DNA of 64,000 bases from Microbacteriaceae bacterium (GCA_027487865.1 JAIYCT010000003.1:434001-498000), one strand, 5' to 3'. Shown: positions 1-10,799, numbered from the stretch's first letter. Made by a program: numbers and translations. The notes: a model not told the origin generated them from the letters alone.

Positions 1-173
1 CAGATTTATTGATCCGTACCTCAGGTGAGCAACGCCTCAGCGGCTTCTTGCTATGGCAAAGCGCCAACAGTGAGTTTTACTTTGCAGAGGCACTTTGGCC
101 TGATTTTAGAAGGGTAGATTTCCTTCGAGCGCTCAGAGATTTCCAGCGTCGACACCGACGATTCGGTAGCTAG
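1..173 (+). CDS. uppS: Isoprenyl transferase (undecaprenyl diphosphate synthase family), C-terminal fragment
   Basis: Frame-3 translation [56 protein letters not shown]; the [15 protein letters not shown]...YfaE.LWPDF motif is typical of cis-prenyltransferases; 5' end is outside the window. Confidence 0.93.
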   Translation, partial: DLLIRTSGEQRLSGFLLWQSANSEFYFAEALWPDFRRVDFLRALRDFQRRHRRFGS

Positions 174-274
174 GTAAACAGCTTGATAACGCTCCAAGGT
201 TTTGGCGTGTCACGACTGCCCTAGAGCAAAACCCAGGCGTAGATTCGCATCAGGTCGCCATAGAAGGAGAACCG

Positions 275-1645
275 GTGCCAGCTAACTCAAGCCCCAGGTC
301 CAAGTCATCAAGTTCCAAGACTGTTTCCCCTGAGGCGGTGAGCAGCAAGGCAAAATCCACCAGCAAGGCAACGGCGATCAGAACGTTTGTAATCGACACA
401 TCGGTTCTTCTATCTGACCCGAAAGCAATGTTTAGATTCGCAGAGCACGAAGTTGTTTTGCCGATCGTGGTTATCAACGAACTCGAGAAAAAGCGCAACG
501 ATCTCGAGATTGGTTTCTTCGCGAGAAAAGCGCTGCGCTTTCTAGATGACCTTCGCAAAAAGCACGAGCGCCTCGACTTTCCGGTCGAGGTCGGCGATGG
601 TGGAACGCTCAGGGTTGAGCTAAACCACATCGATCAGTCGATCTTGCCAACCGGGTTCCAACTTGGGGACAACGACTCCAGGATTTTGGCGGTTGCTGCG
701 AATCTAAAGAATGAAGGCTTTGACGTCACGGTAGTTTCCAAAGACTTGCCAATGCGAGTCAAGGCATCGGCAATCGGAATGCGTGCCGAGGAGTACCTAC
801 ACGAACTTGCCAGCGAAGAGTGGGACGGCTTAGCAGACCTAAACCTCTCCGGCGATGAGATGGCAGACCTATACGACACCGAGGAAATCAAGCACAAGGA
901 TGCCAAGGATCTTCCGATAAACACCGGCTTGGTCATTCACTCGGAGCGCGGCAGTGCCCTAGGTCGCGTGACTGCAGCCAAGACTGTGAAGCTGGTTCGT
1001 GGAGATAGAGACATCTTTGGGCTGCACGGTCGCTCTGCCGAACAGCGCCTAGCGATTGACGCCCTACTAGACCCAGAAATTGGAATTGTTTCAATTGGTG
1101 GCCGTGCCGGAACCGGTAAGAGTGCATTGGCGCTGTGCGCAGGACTTGAGTCGGTTCTAGAGCGTCGTCAGCACAAGAAGATCATGGTTTTCCGTCCACT
1201 TTACGCAGTGGGCGGCCAGGAGCTTGGTTTCTTGCCTGGTACCGAAGCCGAGAAGATGAACCCTTGGGCTCAGGCGGTGTTTGACACCTTGGGAGCTTTG
1301 GTTTCCAAGGAGGTCATCGACGAGGTTATGAACCGCGGCATCCTCGAGGTCTTGCCACTCACCCACATCCGAGGCCGCTCACTGCACGACACCTTCGTGA
1401 TTGTGGATGAAGCCCAGTCTCTTGAGCGCAACGTGCTGCTAACGATGCTTTCAAGAATTGGCCAGAAGTCTCGAGTCGTTTTGACTCACGACGTGGCTCA
1501 GCGCGACAACCTCAGGGTTGGTCGTCACGACGGAATTGCATCGGTAGTTGAAACCCTCAAGGGTCAGGAACTGTTCAGCCACATCACTCTCACCCGCTCC
1601 GAGCGAAGCGAGATTGCGGCATTGGTCACCAACCTGCTCGATTAG
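275..1645 (+). CDS. PhoH family protein with N-terminal PIN domain (PhoH2-like ATPase/ribonuclease)
   Basis: [15 protein letters not shown] start, Walker [24 protein letters not shown] Walker B; GTG start. Confidence 0.93.
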   Translation: MPANSSPRSKSSSSKTVSPEAVSSKAKSTSKATAIRTFVIDTSVLLSDPKAMFRFAEHEVVLPIVVINELEKKRNDLEIGFFARKALRFLDDLRKKHERLDFPVEVGDGGTLRVELNHIDQSILPTGFQLGDNDSRILAVAANLKNEGFDVTVVSKDLPMRVKASAIGMRAEEYLHELASEEWDGLADLNLSGDEMADLYDTEEIKHKDAKDLPINTGLVIHSERGSALGRVTAAKTVKLVRGDRDIFGLHGRSAEQRLAIDALLDPEIGIVSIGGRAGTGKSALALCAGLESVLERRQHKKIMVFRPLYAVGGQELGFLPGTEAEKMNPWAQAVFDTLGALVSKEVIDEVMNRGILEVLPLTHIRGRSLHDTFVIVDEAQSLERNVLLTMLSRIGQKSRVVLTHDVAQRDNLRVGRHDGIASVVETLKGQELFSHITLTRSERSEIAALVTNLLD

Positions 1646-1695
1646 CCTGTGGAGAGCTCGCCGCAATCAAGCGGGTTTCTCACTAGTTTTTTGGG

Positions 1696-2190
1696 ATGGC
1701 TGAGTTAGTCCTTCTGATTCCAATTGCTCTCATTGTTGCTTTTGCCGTTCCGCTAACGCTGACTGACTTTAGAGAACATCGACTATCCAATCACTACACC
1801 GTGCCACTGATTGCCGTCACAGCCCTAGCCCTGACCGGATACGGGCTAGCGTCTGGGCAGTATGGAAAGCTTGCGGCCAGTGGCTTGGCAATGGTGTTGA
1901 CGTTCCTAGTTGGGTGGCTGCTTGCCCGTTTCGCCGACTTGGGTATGGGCGATGTAAAGCTGTTGATTTCACTGAATGGTTGGCTGGCTTGGCATGATGG
2001 CTGGCTGGTTCTAATCGCCCTGGCAATTGGACTTATCGGTGCAAACGTTTTTGCGATTGCAATTTGGATCAAGAAAAAAGACCCCAAAGAGCACATAGCT
2101 CTGGGGCCTTTTCTGCTGCTTGGTTTTTGCCTTGTAGCAATCTCACCAAGCTGGCAAATTCTTACTGCGGTGGGCGAGTCATTGGCATGA
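1696..2190 (+). CDS. A24-family prepilin peptidase
   Basis: Polytopic membrane protein with DFREHRLSN and GMGDVKLL (GxGD aspartic protease motif). Confidence 0.85.
   Translation: MAELVLLIPIALIVAFAVPLTLTDFREHRLSNHYTVPLIAVTALALTGYGLASGQYGKLAASGLAMVLTFLVGWLLARFADLGMGDVKLLISLNGWLAWHDGWLVLIALAIGLIGANVFAIAIWIKKKDPKEHIALGPFLLLGFCLVAISPSWQILTAVGESLA
2073..2106 (-). terminator. Candidate intrinsic terminator for fumC inside the convergent prepilin peptidase CDS
   Basis: Minus strand reads CCCCAGAGC-TATGT-GCTC(TT)TGGGG followed by TCTTTTTTC; bulged stem with U-tract about 55 nt past the fumC stop. Confidence 0.6.
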
Positions 2191-3550
2191 CGTCTAGCGC
2201 CTTGTCCAACTGCTCCATGGTCAGTTTCTCGCCATCGACATAACCAAGTTCAATTGTCGCTTCTCGAACGGTTAGCCCGTTGGCAACAGAGTGCTTGGCG
2301 ATCTTGGCTGCTGCTTCGTAGCCGATGAATTTGTTGAGCGGTGTCACAATCGAAGGACTGGACTCAGCAAGCGCTTTTGAGCGCTCAACGTTAACCTCAA
2401 GCCCGGCTACGGTCTTATCGGCCAGTACGCGCATCGAGTTTGAAAGCAAGCGGATGGACTCCAGTAGCGCATTTCCCATCACGGGGATCGCAACATTTAG
2501 CTCGAAGTTTCCAGATGCTCCTGCCCAGGTCACAGTGGCATCATTTCCGATTACGCGAGCACAAACCATCAGCACTGCCTCTGGGATTACTGGGTTTACC
2601 TTGCCTGGCATGATGGAGCTTCCGGGCTGCAGGTCTGGAATATTCAGCTCTGCAAGTCCAGTGTTTGGACCGGATCCCATCCAGCGCAAATCGTTGTTGA
2701 TCTTGGTAAGGCTGACCGCAATGACCTTGAGCGCACCGGAGGCTTCGACTAGTGCGTCACGCGCTCCTTGAGCTTCAAAGTGGTCTCTGGCTTCGGTTAT
2801 TGGCAAGCCGGTGTCTTTAGCCAAAAGGCTGATTACCTCCTGAGGAAAGCCCTTAGGGGTATTGATACCGGTTCCGGTCGCCGTTCCACCCTGCGGAACT
2901 TCTGCCACTCTCGGGAGGGCCGAATTGATTCGCTCGATGCCATAGCGGATCTGCGCTGCGTAGCCGGCAAACTCCTGGCCGAAGGTTACCGGGGTGGCAT
3001 CCATCAGGTGGGTGCGTCCCGGCTTTACGTAGCCAGCCCAAGCCTTGGCCTTTACTTCAAGGAAGCCAGCCAGGTAATCCAGTGCAGGAAGCAGGTCGTT
3101 CACCAAAGCGTTGGTCACGGCAACGTGAACCGAGGTAGGGAACACATCGTTGGAAGACTGCGAAGCGTTCACGTGGTCATTCGGGTGAACCTCTTTGCCA
3201 AGCTTCTTGGTCGCAAGGGTAGCCAGCACTTCGTTCATGTTCATGTTCGAGCTGGTTCCGCTACCGGTCTGGAAAACATCGACCGGGAAGTGGTCTAGGT
3301 GGTGACCGGAAACTACCTCGTCGGCACTTGCCACAATCGCCGAGGTAATGTCATCGGCAAGGATGCCAAGTTTGTTGTTCGCCTGGGCGGCAGCCTTTTT
3401 GATGCGGGCCAGTGCGATGATGTGTTCTTTCTCTAGCCCAGATCCGCTGATAGGAAAGTTCTCGACCGCACGCTGGGTTTGGGCGCGATAGAGGGCATTG
3501 ATTGGGACTTTAACCTCGCCCATTGTGTCGTGTTCAATGCGGTATTCCAT
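2162..3550 (-). CDS. fumC: Class II fumarate hydratase
   Basis: [32 protein letters not shown] signature. Confidence 0.97.
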   Translation of the reverse strand: MEYRIEHDTMGEVKVPINALYRAQTQRAVENFPISGSGLEKEHIIALARIKKAAAQANNKLGILADDITSAIVASADEVVSGHHLDHFPVDVFQTGSGTSSNMNMNEVLATLATKKLGKEVHPNDHVNASQSSNDVFPTSVHVAVTNALVNDLLPALDYLAGFLEVKAKAWAGYVKPGRTHLMDATPVTFGQEFAGYAAQIRYGIERINSALPRVAEVPQGGTATGTGINTPKGFPQEVISLLAKDTGLPITEARDHFEAQGARDALVEASGALKVIAVSLTKINNDLRWMGSGPNTGLAELNIPDLQPGSSIMPGKVNPVIPEAVLMVCARVIGNDATVTWAGASGNFELNVAIPVMGNALLESIRLLSNSMRVLADKTVAGLEVNVERSKALAESSPSIVTPLNKFIGYEAAAKIAKHSVANGLTVREATIELGYVDGEKLTMEQLDKALDVMPMTRPPQ

Positions 3551-3574
3551 TTTTGGCTCTTTTCTAATTTCTCT

Positions 3575-4192
3575 TTAGAGGTCCCCGTGCGAAACCACCA
3601 TGTGGATGTCGCCCAATTCAAGTTTGTAGTTGGCACCTACGACAGCAAGTTTGCCAGTTTTCACAGCGTTAGAAATCACATTCGAACTCTCGAGAAGTTC
3701 TTCAATGGTGTCGGCAACGTGTCTTGCGGTGATGTCGTCGATAGATGTCTCACCAGCCTCATGGCTGCGTTCCACAGTTGGCATGATTCGGTCAACCAGT
3801 TTGTGGATGAATTCGCCCTCTACCTGCAATTTGCCGGCTGCGGCATCCATGGTTGCGCGCACAGCTCCGCACTCGTCGTGGCCAAGAACCAGAATCAGCG
3901 GCACCTTGAGAACCTCAACGGCAAACTCCAACGATCCCAAAATGGTCTCGGCAATTACCTGACCGGCATTACGAACCACAAACAAATCACCCAATCCCAC
4001 ATCGAAGATCATTTCTGCTGCCAGCCTGGAATCTGAGCAACCAAACAATGCTGCAAATGGGGTTTGCTTATTCGCTATCGCACGACGAACATCGGCATCT
4101 TGGCGAGGGTGTGCTGGAGTGCCGTGCACAAAGTTCTGGTTGCCATCGAGCAGCAATTTCCATGCGTCTCTGCCGGTCTGTGGTCTGCCCAT
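3575..4192 (-). CDS. Beta-class carbonic anhydrase
   Basis: FGCSDSRL, VVRNAG and GHDECGAV zinc-site motifs. Confidence 0.93.
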   Translation of the reverse strand: MGRPQTGRDAWKLLLDGNQNFVHGTPAHPRQDADVRRAIANKQTPFAALFGCSDSRLAAEMIFDVGLGDLFVVRNAGQVIAETILGSLEFAVEVLKVPLILVLGHDECGAVRATMDAAAGKLQVEGEFIHKLVDRIMPTVERSHEAGETSIDDITARHVADTIEELLESSNVISNAVKTGKLAVVGANYKLELGDIHMVVSHGDL

Positions 4193-4755
4193 TAGTTCTC
4201 CTTATTCAAGTCGATGCTGATTTTCGTGGCCAGTTTTAGAAAATCTTCCTCGGAGGCGGTGCCGTAGATAACTACCGCCTGCTTGTCAAAGCTGTGAACC
4301 ATGGCGTATTCCTTGGTTCCTTTGGGAACAGAAGGAATAAGAGTTGGTAAAATCTCCCAGGTCCTACCCTCGATCTCCGCGGTCACATCAAGCCAATTTC
4401 CCTGCAATTTGTTTGCAAGCCAAGATGGATTCGATTCAAAGGCCTGGGTCAGACCGATGTATTGATCATCCGGCGTGATGTAACCGACGTACCAGGTCTT
4501 GACTCCCAAGTCCTCTTCCACGCGGGCAGCGTTGGCCCACCAGTCTGCTTCAAGTTTTGGAGCAATCAATTTTTCGGTCACCGAGGCCTGAACGGTTTCG
4601 GTGATTGCGCTGTAGTCAATTGGTTGAATTCGATTGCCATCGTCACGAGGAACAATCATCACAATGGCCAAAGTCAAAGCCAAAGTCACAAGCAGTGAAT
4701 AAATCAGGTTGCGAACAGTTTGCTTCGCTCTGCGCTCGGCTGCGCTAATACTCAC
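4192..4755 (-). CDS. DUF4245-like single-pass membrane protein
   Basis: ORF extends to 4812, but a GTG at 4755 overlaps the xseB stop (GTGA), giving VSISAAERRAKQTVRNLIYSLLVTLALTLAIVMIVPRDD...; N-terminal TM; position next to xseAB. Confidence 0.7.
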   Translation of the reverse strand: MSISAAERRAKQTVRNLIYSLLVTLALTLAIVMIVPRDDGNRIQPIDYSAITETVQASVTEKLIAPKLEADWWANAARVEEDLGVKTWYVGYITPDDQYIGLTQAFESNPSWLANKLQGNWLDVTAEIEGRTWEILPTLIPSVPKGTKEYAMVHSFDKQAVVIYGTASEEDFLKLATKISIDLNKEN

Positions 4756-4961
4756 TTGGAGTCTTTCTGCTGCATTGCAGCGTCTAGTTTCTTCCTTGCG
4801 CCGCTGAGCCACTGCTCGCAGTGCTTAGCAAGTGCCTCACCACGCTCCCAGAGTGCCATAGAGGCCTCTAGAGAGACATTCTGCTGCTCCAGTTCAGCAA
4901 CCACCTTCTGAAGCTCGTCACGGGCTTCTTCGTAGCTCAAGGCTGAAATGTCTTTGCTCAT
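4752..4961 (-). CDS. xseB: Exodeoxyribonuclease VII small subunit
   Basis: LSYEEARDELQKVVAELEQQNVSLEASMALWERGEALAKHCEQWL; directly downstream of xseA. Confidence 0.93.
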   Translation of the reverse strand: MSKDISALSYEEARDELQKVVAELEQQNVSLEASMALWERGEALAKHCEQWLSGARKKLDAAMQQKDSK

Positions 4962-6193
4962 TTGATATCCCTAACTTCATCTGCGGTTGCGGTAATTTCC
5001 TGCTTGCTGGTTCTAATCAGAAGTTTCTTGGACTTGGCAATTTTGCTCAGCGGCTTACCGTTTTCGTCAGTGATAACAGAGTAACCGCGCTCAAGGGTCA
5101 ATTGCGGCGAAAGTGAGCGGGTTTGAGCGTGAAGCTGTTTGATTTCTCCCTGACCGCGTTGCAATCTAAAGTCAAAAATCTCCCGAATTCGGCGGGCACC
5201 GGTTGCAATGACCTCGGCTTGGGCGTCAACAAAGCCATAGGGCGAAGCGATCACTGGTCGCGAGATTAGCTGTTGTAAAAGCTGCGACTGAGAATCTAGG
5301 TAGCTGCCCACTCGAACTCGCATGCGCTGAATCGATATTGCAAGTCCGCGGCGCTCTTCAACCACATCTGGAACCACTCGCTTGGCAGCATCGGTTGGAG
5401 TTGAGGCCCTTAGGTCTGCAACCAGATCCAAGAGCGGTTGATCGTTTTCGTGTCCGATAGCCGAAACGAATGGTTTGGTTAGTTTCGCTGCAGCCCTAAC
5501 CAATCGCTCATCGCTGAATGGGAGTAGGTCTTGGAAGCTGCCACCACCGCGCGCGATGATGATGACATCAACTTCGGGGTCAGCATCTAAAACGCCAAGG
5601 GCCAGCAGGATTTCGTTGACGGCTTTATCGCCCTGAACGTGGGTGTGCTGAACCTGGAACTGCACCTCTGGCCAACGAAGCTTGGCATTTTGCAGGACAT
5701 CCTTCTCCGCATCAGAGTCCGCTCCGGTAATCAACCCAATTTTGTTTGGCAAAAATGGCAGCGGCTTCTTTCGAGCTGGGTCAGCCAACCCCTCGGCAAT
5801 AAGTTGAACTTTTAGACGTTCTAGGCGCTCGAGAAGCTCTCCAAGACCAACCTTGTGCATCTGCAGAACCCGCATTGTGAGCTTGCCGTTTTTGGGCCAG
5901 AAGGTTGGTTGCAGTAGCGCAACAACTCGGTCTCCCTGAGCAAGTCCAGGTGCGATCTCAGCTCCAGAATTAGTGAAGGCGTGGATCTCAACCGACATTT
6001 CAACATCTAAATCGCGAATCGATGCGAAGACTCCAGCTGGTTTTTCTGAATAGGCCTGTAATTCACCCTCTACCCAGACGCGACCTAGCTTGTCGATCCA
6101 ATCCCGCAGGCTTTTTGATAGCTGGGAGACCTGCCAAGGGGAATTCTCTGTGCTAACTCGTGATTGACTATCAGTGACCGAATTAGTTTCCAA
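4958..6193 (-). CDS. xseA: Exodeoxyribonuclease VII large subunit
   Basis: OB-fold N-terminus; GLITGADSDAEKDVL; VIIIARGGGSFQDLLPFSDERLVRA; SAIGHENDQPLLDLVADLRASTPTDAA. Confidence 0.96.
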   Translation of the reverse strand: METNSVTDSQSRVSTENSPWQVSQLSKSLRDWIDKLGRVWVEGELQAYSEKPAGVFASIRDLDVEMSVEIHAFTNSGAEIAPGLAQGDRVVALLQPTFWPKNGKLTMRVLQMHKVGLGELLERLERLKVQLIAEGLADPARKKPLPFLPNKIGLITGADSDAEKDVLQNAKLRWPEVQFQVQHTHVQGDKAVNEILLALGVLDADPEVDVIIIARGGGSFQDLLPFSDERLVRAAAKLTKPFVSAIGHENDQPLLDLVADLRASTPTDAAKRVVPDVVEERRGLAISIQRMRVRVGSYLDSQSQLLQQLISRPVIASPYGFVDAQAEVIATGARRIREIFDFRLQRGQGEIKQLHAQTRSLSPQLTLERGYSVITDENGKPLSKIAKSKKLLIRTSKQEITATADEVRDIK

Positions 6194-6225
6194 TCCGGCC
6201 TCCTTGGTCGCTTTCGTAGAATTGT

Positions 6226-7248
6226 GTGGTGACTATCATCAAGGATACCGACCAGGCCGACAGTTTCGGCACCAACAAGGTGCTGTTGGCAGCTCCGCGC
6301 GGATACTGTGCGGGAGTAGACCGCGCAGTAATTGCCGTTGAGAAGGCTCTCGATCACTACGGAGCACCGATTTACGTGCGCAAGCAGATTGTGCACAATA
6401 AGCACGTTGTGGCCTCGCTGGAGCGACGCGGAGCGATTTTTGTGGATGAGGTCGATGAGGCACCTGAGGGCTGCATCATGGTTTTCTCGGCTCACGGCGT
6501 TTCCCCTGCGGTTATCGAAGCCGCTGAAGCCCGAAACCAGCAGACCATCGACGCCACCTGCCCGCTAGTAACCAAGGTCCACCGCGAAGTGCAGCGCTTT
6601 GACAAAGAGGGTTACGACATTCTGCTGGTTGGCCACGAGGGCCACGAAGAGGTCGAAGGCACCGCCGGCGAAGCGCCACACGCCGTCCAGCTGGTCGACG
6701 GCCCTGAAGGCATTGCCAAGGCAAAGATTAAGGATCCATCCAAGGTTATTTGGCTAAGCCAAACCACCTTGTCGGTTGATGAGACTATGGAGACTGTTAT
6801 CAAACTTCGCGAGAAGTTCCCAACTCTGCAGAACCCACCAAGCGATGACATTTGCTACGCGACACAAAACCGCCAGGTTGCCATCAAGAAGGTTGGCGCT
6901 GAGAGTGATTTGGTAATTGTGGTTGGTTCCGCAAACTCCTCCAACACTGTTCGCCTGGTCGAAGTCGCTCTTGATGCTGGAGCAAAGGCTGCCTACCGTG
7001 TCGACGATGCGACTGAGATTGACGAGAAGTGGTTCGAAGGCGTGAAAACTGTCGGTATCTCATCCGGTGCGAGCGTGCCAGAGGATTTGGTTGACGGAGT
7101 GCTCGCTTACCTTGCAGAGCGTGGTTATGGGGATGTTAGGACCGTTACCACTGCCGAGGAAGACGTACAGTTCTCGCTACCAAAGGAGCTGCGTAAGGAT
7201 CTAAAAGCTGCTGGTGAAGACGTCAGCAACAAGGGTCCGCGAAGCTAA
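6226..7248 (+). CDS. ispH: 4-hydroxy-3-methylbut-2-enyl diphosphate reductase
   Basis: [48 protein letters not shown]. Confidence 0.97.
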   Translation: MVTIIKDTDQADSFGTNKVLLAAPRGYCAGVDRAVIAVEKALDHYGAPIYVRKQIVHNKHVVASLERRGAIFVDEVDEAPEGCIMVFSAHGVSPAVIEAAEARNQQTIDATCPLVTKVHREVQRFDKEGYDILLVGHEGHEEVEGTAGEAPHAVQLVDGPEGIAKAKIKDPSKVIWLSQTTLSVDETMETVIKLREKFPTLQNPPSDDICYATQNRQVAIKKVGAESDLVIVVGSANSSNTVRLVEVALDAGAKAAYRVDDATEIDEKWFEGVKTVGISSGASVPEDLVDGVLAYLAERGYGDVRTVTTAEEDVQFSLPKELRKDLKAAGEDVSNKGPRS

Positions 7249-7463
7249 TCCAGATTCTTTTCTGAAACCAGTTTTCCAGAGCGGTCAAAAGTGCGCCAGA
7301 TTCCAATTTGGACTCCTTGGTTGAATTCGCCAGATCGCATCAGGCTGCCGTCTTTGCGGAAAAACTCCCAGGGTCCATGCATCTCACCCTTTAGGTATTC
7401 ACCCTTAAAGCGAGGAAGCCCGTTTTCATAAAACGGGCTTCGCTCTTGGTGGTTTTCTACCAC
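7245..7463 (-). CDS. MORN/YwqK-like repeat small protein
   Basis: [54 protein letters not shown] repeat pattern; GTG start overlaps the fba 3' end. Confidence 0.65.
   Translation of the reverse strand: MVENHQERSPFYENGLPRFKGEYLKGEMHGPWEFFRKDGSLMRSGEFNQGVQIGIWRTFDRSGKLVSEKNLD
7415..7441. repeat. Perfect 27-nt inverted repeat (12-bp arms, 3-nt spacer)
   Basis: GAAGCCCGTTTT-CAT-AAAACGGGCTTC just beyond the fba stop. Confidence 0.85.
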
Positions 7464-8479
7464 TTAGACTTTCCGGCTGAACCGAGCTGAGAAGCTGCCT
7501 CTACAACTCGAGCAGACATTCCGGCCTCTGCGGACTTGCCCCAGGCACGTGGGTCATAAAGCTTCTTGTTGCCAACTTCGCCGTCAACGCGCAGCACCCC
7601 GTCGTAGTTCTTGAGCATGTGATCAACGATTGGACGAGTGAACGCATACTGCAGGTCGGTATCGATGTTCATCTTGATTACGCCGTACTTCACCGCGTCA
7701 GAGATTTCTTGCTCGGTCGAGCCAGAGCCACCGTGGAAGACCAGGTCAAATGGCAGCTGCTTGCCATACTTTGCGCCAACCTCATCCTGAATCTGCTTTA
7801 GTAGTTCCGGACGCAGCTTGACATTGCCTGGCTTGTAGACACCGTGCACGTTGCCGAAGGTTAATGCCGCCATGTAGCGACCGTTCTCGCCAAGCCCTAG
7901 GGCCTCAGCGGTAGCAAATCCGTCTGCAACAGTGGTGTACAAGTGCTCATCAATTGCACCTTCAATGCCATCTTCCTCGCCACCAACTGCACCGACTTCG
8001 ATTTCTAGGATCGATCCAATGTTCTTGGTGCGGGCTAGGAACTCTTTGGCAATTTCAAGGTTCTGAGCAAGCGGAACCTCTGAACCATCCCACATGTGGG
8101 AGTTGAAGATCGCCTCGCCGCCAGCCTTCACGCTTTCTTCGGAGAGCGCAATAAGTGGCTTTACAAAGCTGTCGAGCTGCTCAAAGTTGCAGTGGTCGGT
8201 GTGCAGCGCAACCTTGATGTCGTAGTTCTTCGCAACTTCGCGAGCGAATGCTGCAAAGCCCAAAGCTCCGGAAACCCGGTTCTTCACGGTTGGGCCAGAC
8301 CAGTAGTCAGCACCACCGGTGGTGACCTGCAAAATACCGTCCGAACCAGCAGCCTGCAATCCTGCGAGCGCTGCGTTTAGAGTCTGGGAGCTGGAGACGT
8401 TGATCGCAGGATAGGCAAATCCACCGGCCTTGGCGCGGTTTAGCATCTCAACATACTGTTCGCTGTTTACTACACCCAT
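7457..8479 (-). CDS. fba: Class II fructose-bisphosphate aldolase
   Basis: ALHTDHCNFEQLDSFVKPLI, GEAIFNSHMWDGSEVPLAQNL, LVFHGGSGSTEQEI; likely start MGVVNSEQY at 8479. Confidence 0.96.
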   Translation of the reverse strand: MGVVNSEQYVEMLNRAKAGGFAYPAINVSSSQTLNAALAGLQAAGSDGILQVTTGGADYWSGPTVKNRVSGALGFAAFAREVAKNYDIKVALHTDHCNFEQLDSFVKPLIALSEESVKAGGEAIFNSHMWDGSEVPLAQNLEIAKEFLARTKNIGSILEIEVGAVGGEEDGIEGAIDEHLYTTVADGFATAEALGLGENGRYMAALTFGNVHGVYKPGNVKLRPELLKQIQDEVGAKYGKQLPFDLVFHGGSGSTEQEISDAVKYGVIKMNIDTDLQYAFTRPIVDHMLKNYDGVLRVDGEVGNKKLYDPRAWGKSAEAGMSARVVEAASQLGSAGKSKW

Positions 8480-8489
8480 GTGTGCCTCC

Positions 8490-9500
8490 TTAGGCCTTAG
8501 CTGGCTCGCCAAGTAGGCGAGCACGATCTGGAATTAGTTCTATGGTTGGTTCAACCAAGTTTTCAATCGACTGCAAGCCACTGGTCGGCTGCTGAACCTT
8601 GGCCGCACCCCACTGCACGGCAGCGGCAATACCCTCAGCAACGTCAAAGCCAACACCAAAGGCATCTTCATCTGCTGGGTGATTTGTGACCGCAGCCAAA
8701 AAGCCTGCGATGGTCGAATCGCCGGCACCCACGGTGTTGATGACCTTGACGGCTGGGGTGTAAGAGTGAATTGCGTGGGTCTTGGTGATTGCCACAATGC
8801 CGTCAACACCGAGCGATGCCATGACGCAGTCAACGCCCCAGCCATTTAGTTCGCGGGCAGCATCGATGACGTCACCCAAGGTGTTTAGGTCTCGCCCAAC
8901 GCACTCAGCAAGCTCGTGAGCGTTTGGCTTCATGATTGTTGCCTTGCCTTGGTGAGCCCAATATCTAAGAGCAGGACCAGACGTGTCCAGGATGACCTTT
9001 ACACCAAGTGATTTCATGCGATCAAAAAGAGGGTGCAGATCTATGATCTCGCCGGTTTCTTCAATTTGAGGGTGAGCACCGGCAACAACGAGCCACTTGG
9101 CATCGTTGTCCAAAACGGTCTTCTCGGTAAGCGCTACAACTGCGTCCCAGTCGCCTTGTTTGAGTGGCCTTGGGTTCTCGTTTATCTTGGTGGTTGGACC
9201 GTCATACTCCACGATCGTGGTTGAAACTCGCAAGGTTCCTTCAATCCAGACCGGGGATATGAACCCAGAGCCGGTGCGCTCTAAAACCGTAGGGTCAGCG
9301 TTTCCAATTGGAACCACTCCAGGAGCTGGGATATTCGCAAGCCGAAGGCCGCGAGATACGTTGATGCCCTTACCGGCAAGCTCCTCGCCAACGCGCTCAG
9401 CGCGGTTGACCCCGCCTTCGACCAAATTCTTTACGAAGTAGGTTCGATCCAGCGTTGGAGATGGTGTGAGAGTAACGATTGGCGATTTTATGCCAGCCAT
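8490..9500 (-). CDS. PfkB-family sugar kinase (1-phosphofructokinase type)
   Basis: TLTPSPTLDRTYFV, GGVNRAERVGEELAGKGINVSRGL, NTVGAGDSTIAGFLA. Confidence 0.9.
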   Translation of the reverse strand: MAGIKSPIVTLTPSPTLDRTYFVKNLVEGGVNRAERVGEELAGKGINVSRGLRLANIPAPGVVPIGNADPTVLERTGSGFISPVWIEGTLRVSTTIVEYDGPTTKINENPRPLKQGDWDAVVALTEKTVLDNDAKWLVVAGAHPQIEETGEIIDLHPLFDRMKSLGVKVILDTSGPALRYWAHQGKATIMKPNAHELAECVGRDLNTLGDVIDAARELNGWGVDCVMASLGVDGIVAITKTHAIHSYTPAVKVINTVGAGDSTIAGFLAAVTNHPADEDAFGVGFDVAEGIAAAVQWGAAKVQQPTSGLQSIENLVEPTIELIPDRARLLGEPAKA

Positions 9501-9512
9501 CAGGGGCTCCTA

Positions 9513-9544
9513 GATGTGAGAAAAACATAGTTTGCACTCACATC
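9513..9544. promoter_or_regulatory. Operator-like inverted repeat upstream of pfkB-type kinase/fba
   Basis: Perfect 8-bp arms GATGTGAG-N16-CTCACATC, 12 bp upstream of the kinase start codon. Confidence 0.5.
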
Positions 9545-9590
9545 GTTGTAGGCGCCGAAATCACTATAGCCAATAAACCCTCATCTAAGG

Positions 9591-10778
9591 CTAGCCTTCG
9601 ATCTCCTTGGCGGTAATTGTTGAAGGAGCCTCGGTGATTTCCTTTGGAGCCTCGATTGTCTCGATGCCGAGTTCGTTCTCGTCTAGGTCGTTTAGGCGTC
9701 TTGCTGTGACCAGCATTCTGGTCTCAAGTGACGAAACAAAAGTGTTGTAGTCCTTGACGCTGGTGGTCATCGATCGCCCAAGCTTGTCTGCCAACTGGGC
9801 AATTTTGCCAACTCGCTCATACAGCTCTTTACCGAGTTTTAGCAGGGTCTTCAGCTGAGTCTCATCGGCATTTTGGCGCCAAATGTGGCTGATGGTTTTT
9901 AGCACCGAGTAGAGCGTCACCGGAGATGCGACCGCAACGTTCTTCTTGAAGGCATACTCCAACAAGCCAGCATCGCTTTCTAGGGCCGCAGACAGCAGTG
10001 ATTCGCTTGGCACGAAGCAAATCGTGAAATCTGGCGATGAATCGAGCCCGGTCCAATACTGCCTGGACCCAAGATCGTCGATGTGTTTGCGGAAGGCCTT
10101 GACGTGCTCATCCAGCAGGCGCTCGCGCCTTGCTAGTTCCTCTCCGGTTGCCAACTCCGAGATCGCACTCGCCTCCTGGTAGGAGTTGAAGGGCACCTTG
10201 CTATCGATGGCGAGTTTTTTGCCACTTGGCAAATTGATTACAACATCGACTCGACCGGGACCGGCCTCGGTGGTGATGGTCACCTGCTCGGAGAAATCTG
10301 CATGCTTGATCAGTCCTGAAAGCTCGATCAGCTTTCTGAGTTGAGTTTCGCCCCAGACACCTCTGAGGGAGTTGGAACTCAGGGCTTGGGCAAGTTGCTG
10401 AGTTTGCTTGCGAAGTGTTTCGTCACTCTGAACAGCATTTCTGAGCTGTTCGGAAATGGTATTGAACTGACTGGCACGTTCTTTCTCGAGGTTTGCAACC
10501 ACCTCACCCATCTTGGTGAGCTGTTCTTTCACCGGGGCTAGCTGGACCAGCACTTTATTCTCTTGGTCTTGCTGCATGCGCTGCTGCTCCAAGGAAAGAT
10601 CTGCTTTGGCAAGTTGAGTTCGAAGCTCAACCTCGGTGGCTTCCAGCGCCGCGATCTTGCTTGCCAGCTCCGGGCTAGCAGTTACCGCTTTGCGCTTGCC
10701 GAATACGTAACCAAAAATGGCTCCGAGCACCACTCCGATAATGAGCGCGTTAAGAACAATCCAAATCTGAAATTCCAT
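9591..10778 (-). CDS. rmuC: DNA recombination protein RmuC
   Basis: SLRGVWGETQLRKLIELSGLIKHADFSEQ, LAIDSKVPFNSYQEA, TLYSVLKTISHIWRQ. Confidence 0.94.
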   Translation of the reverse strand: MEFQIWIVLNALIIGVVLGAIFGYVFGKRKAVTASPELASKIAALEATEVELRTQLAKADLSLEQQRMQQDQENKVLVQLAPVKEQLTKMGEVVANLEKERASQFNTISEQLRNAVQSDETLRKQTQQLAQALSSNSLRGVWGETQLRKLIELSGLIKHADFSEQVTITTEAGPGRVDVVINLPSGKKLAIDSKVPFNSYQEASAISELATGEELARRERLLDEHVKAFRKHIDDLGSRQYWTGLDSSPDFTICFVPSESLLSAALESDAGLLEYAFKKNVAVASPVTLYSVLKTISHIWRQNADETQLKTLLKLGKELYERVGKIAQLADKLGRSMTTSVKDYNTFVSSLETRMLVTARRLNDLDENELGIETIEAPKEITEAPSTITAKEIEG

Positions 10779-10799
10779 GCTTGAAGTATCGCAGTGGCG

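Noticed and set aside
2768-3298. 176-aa plus-strand ORF antisense to fumC
   Set aside because: fumC is unambiguous on the minus strand; the complement ORF is a codon-bias artefact.
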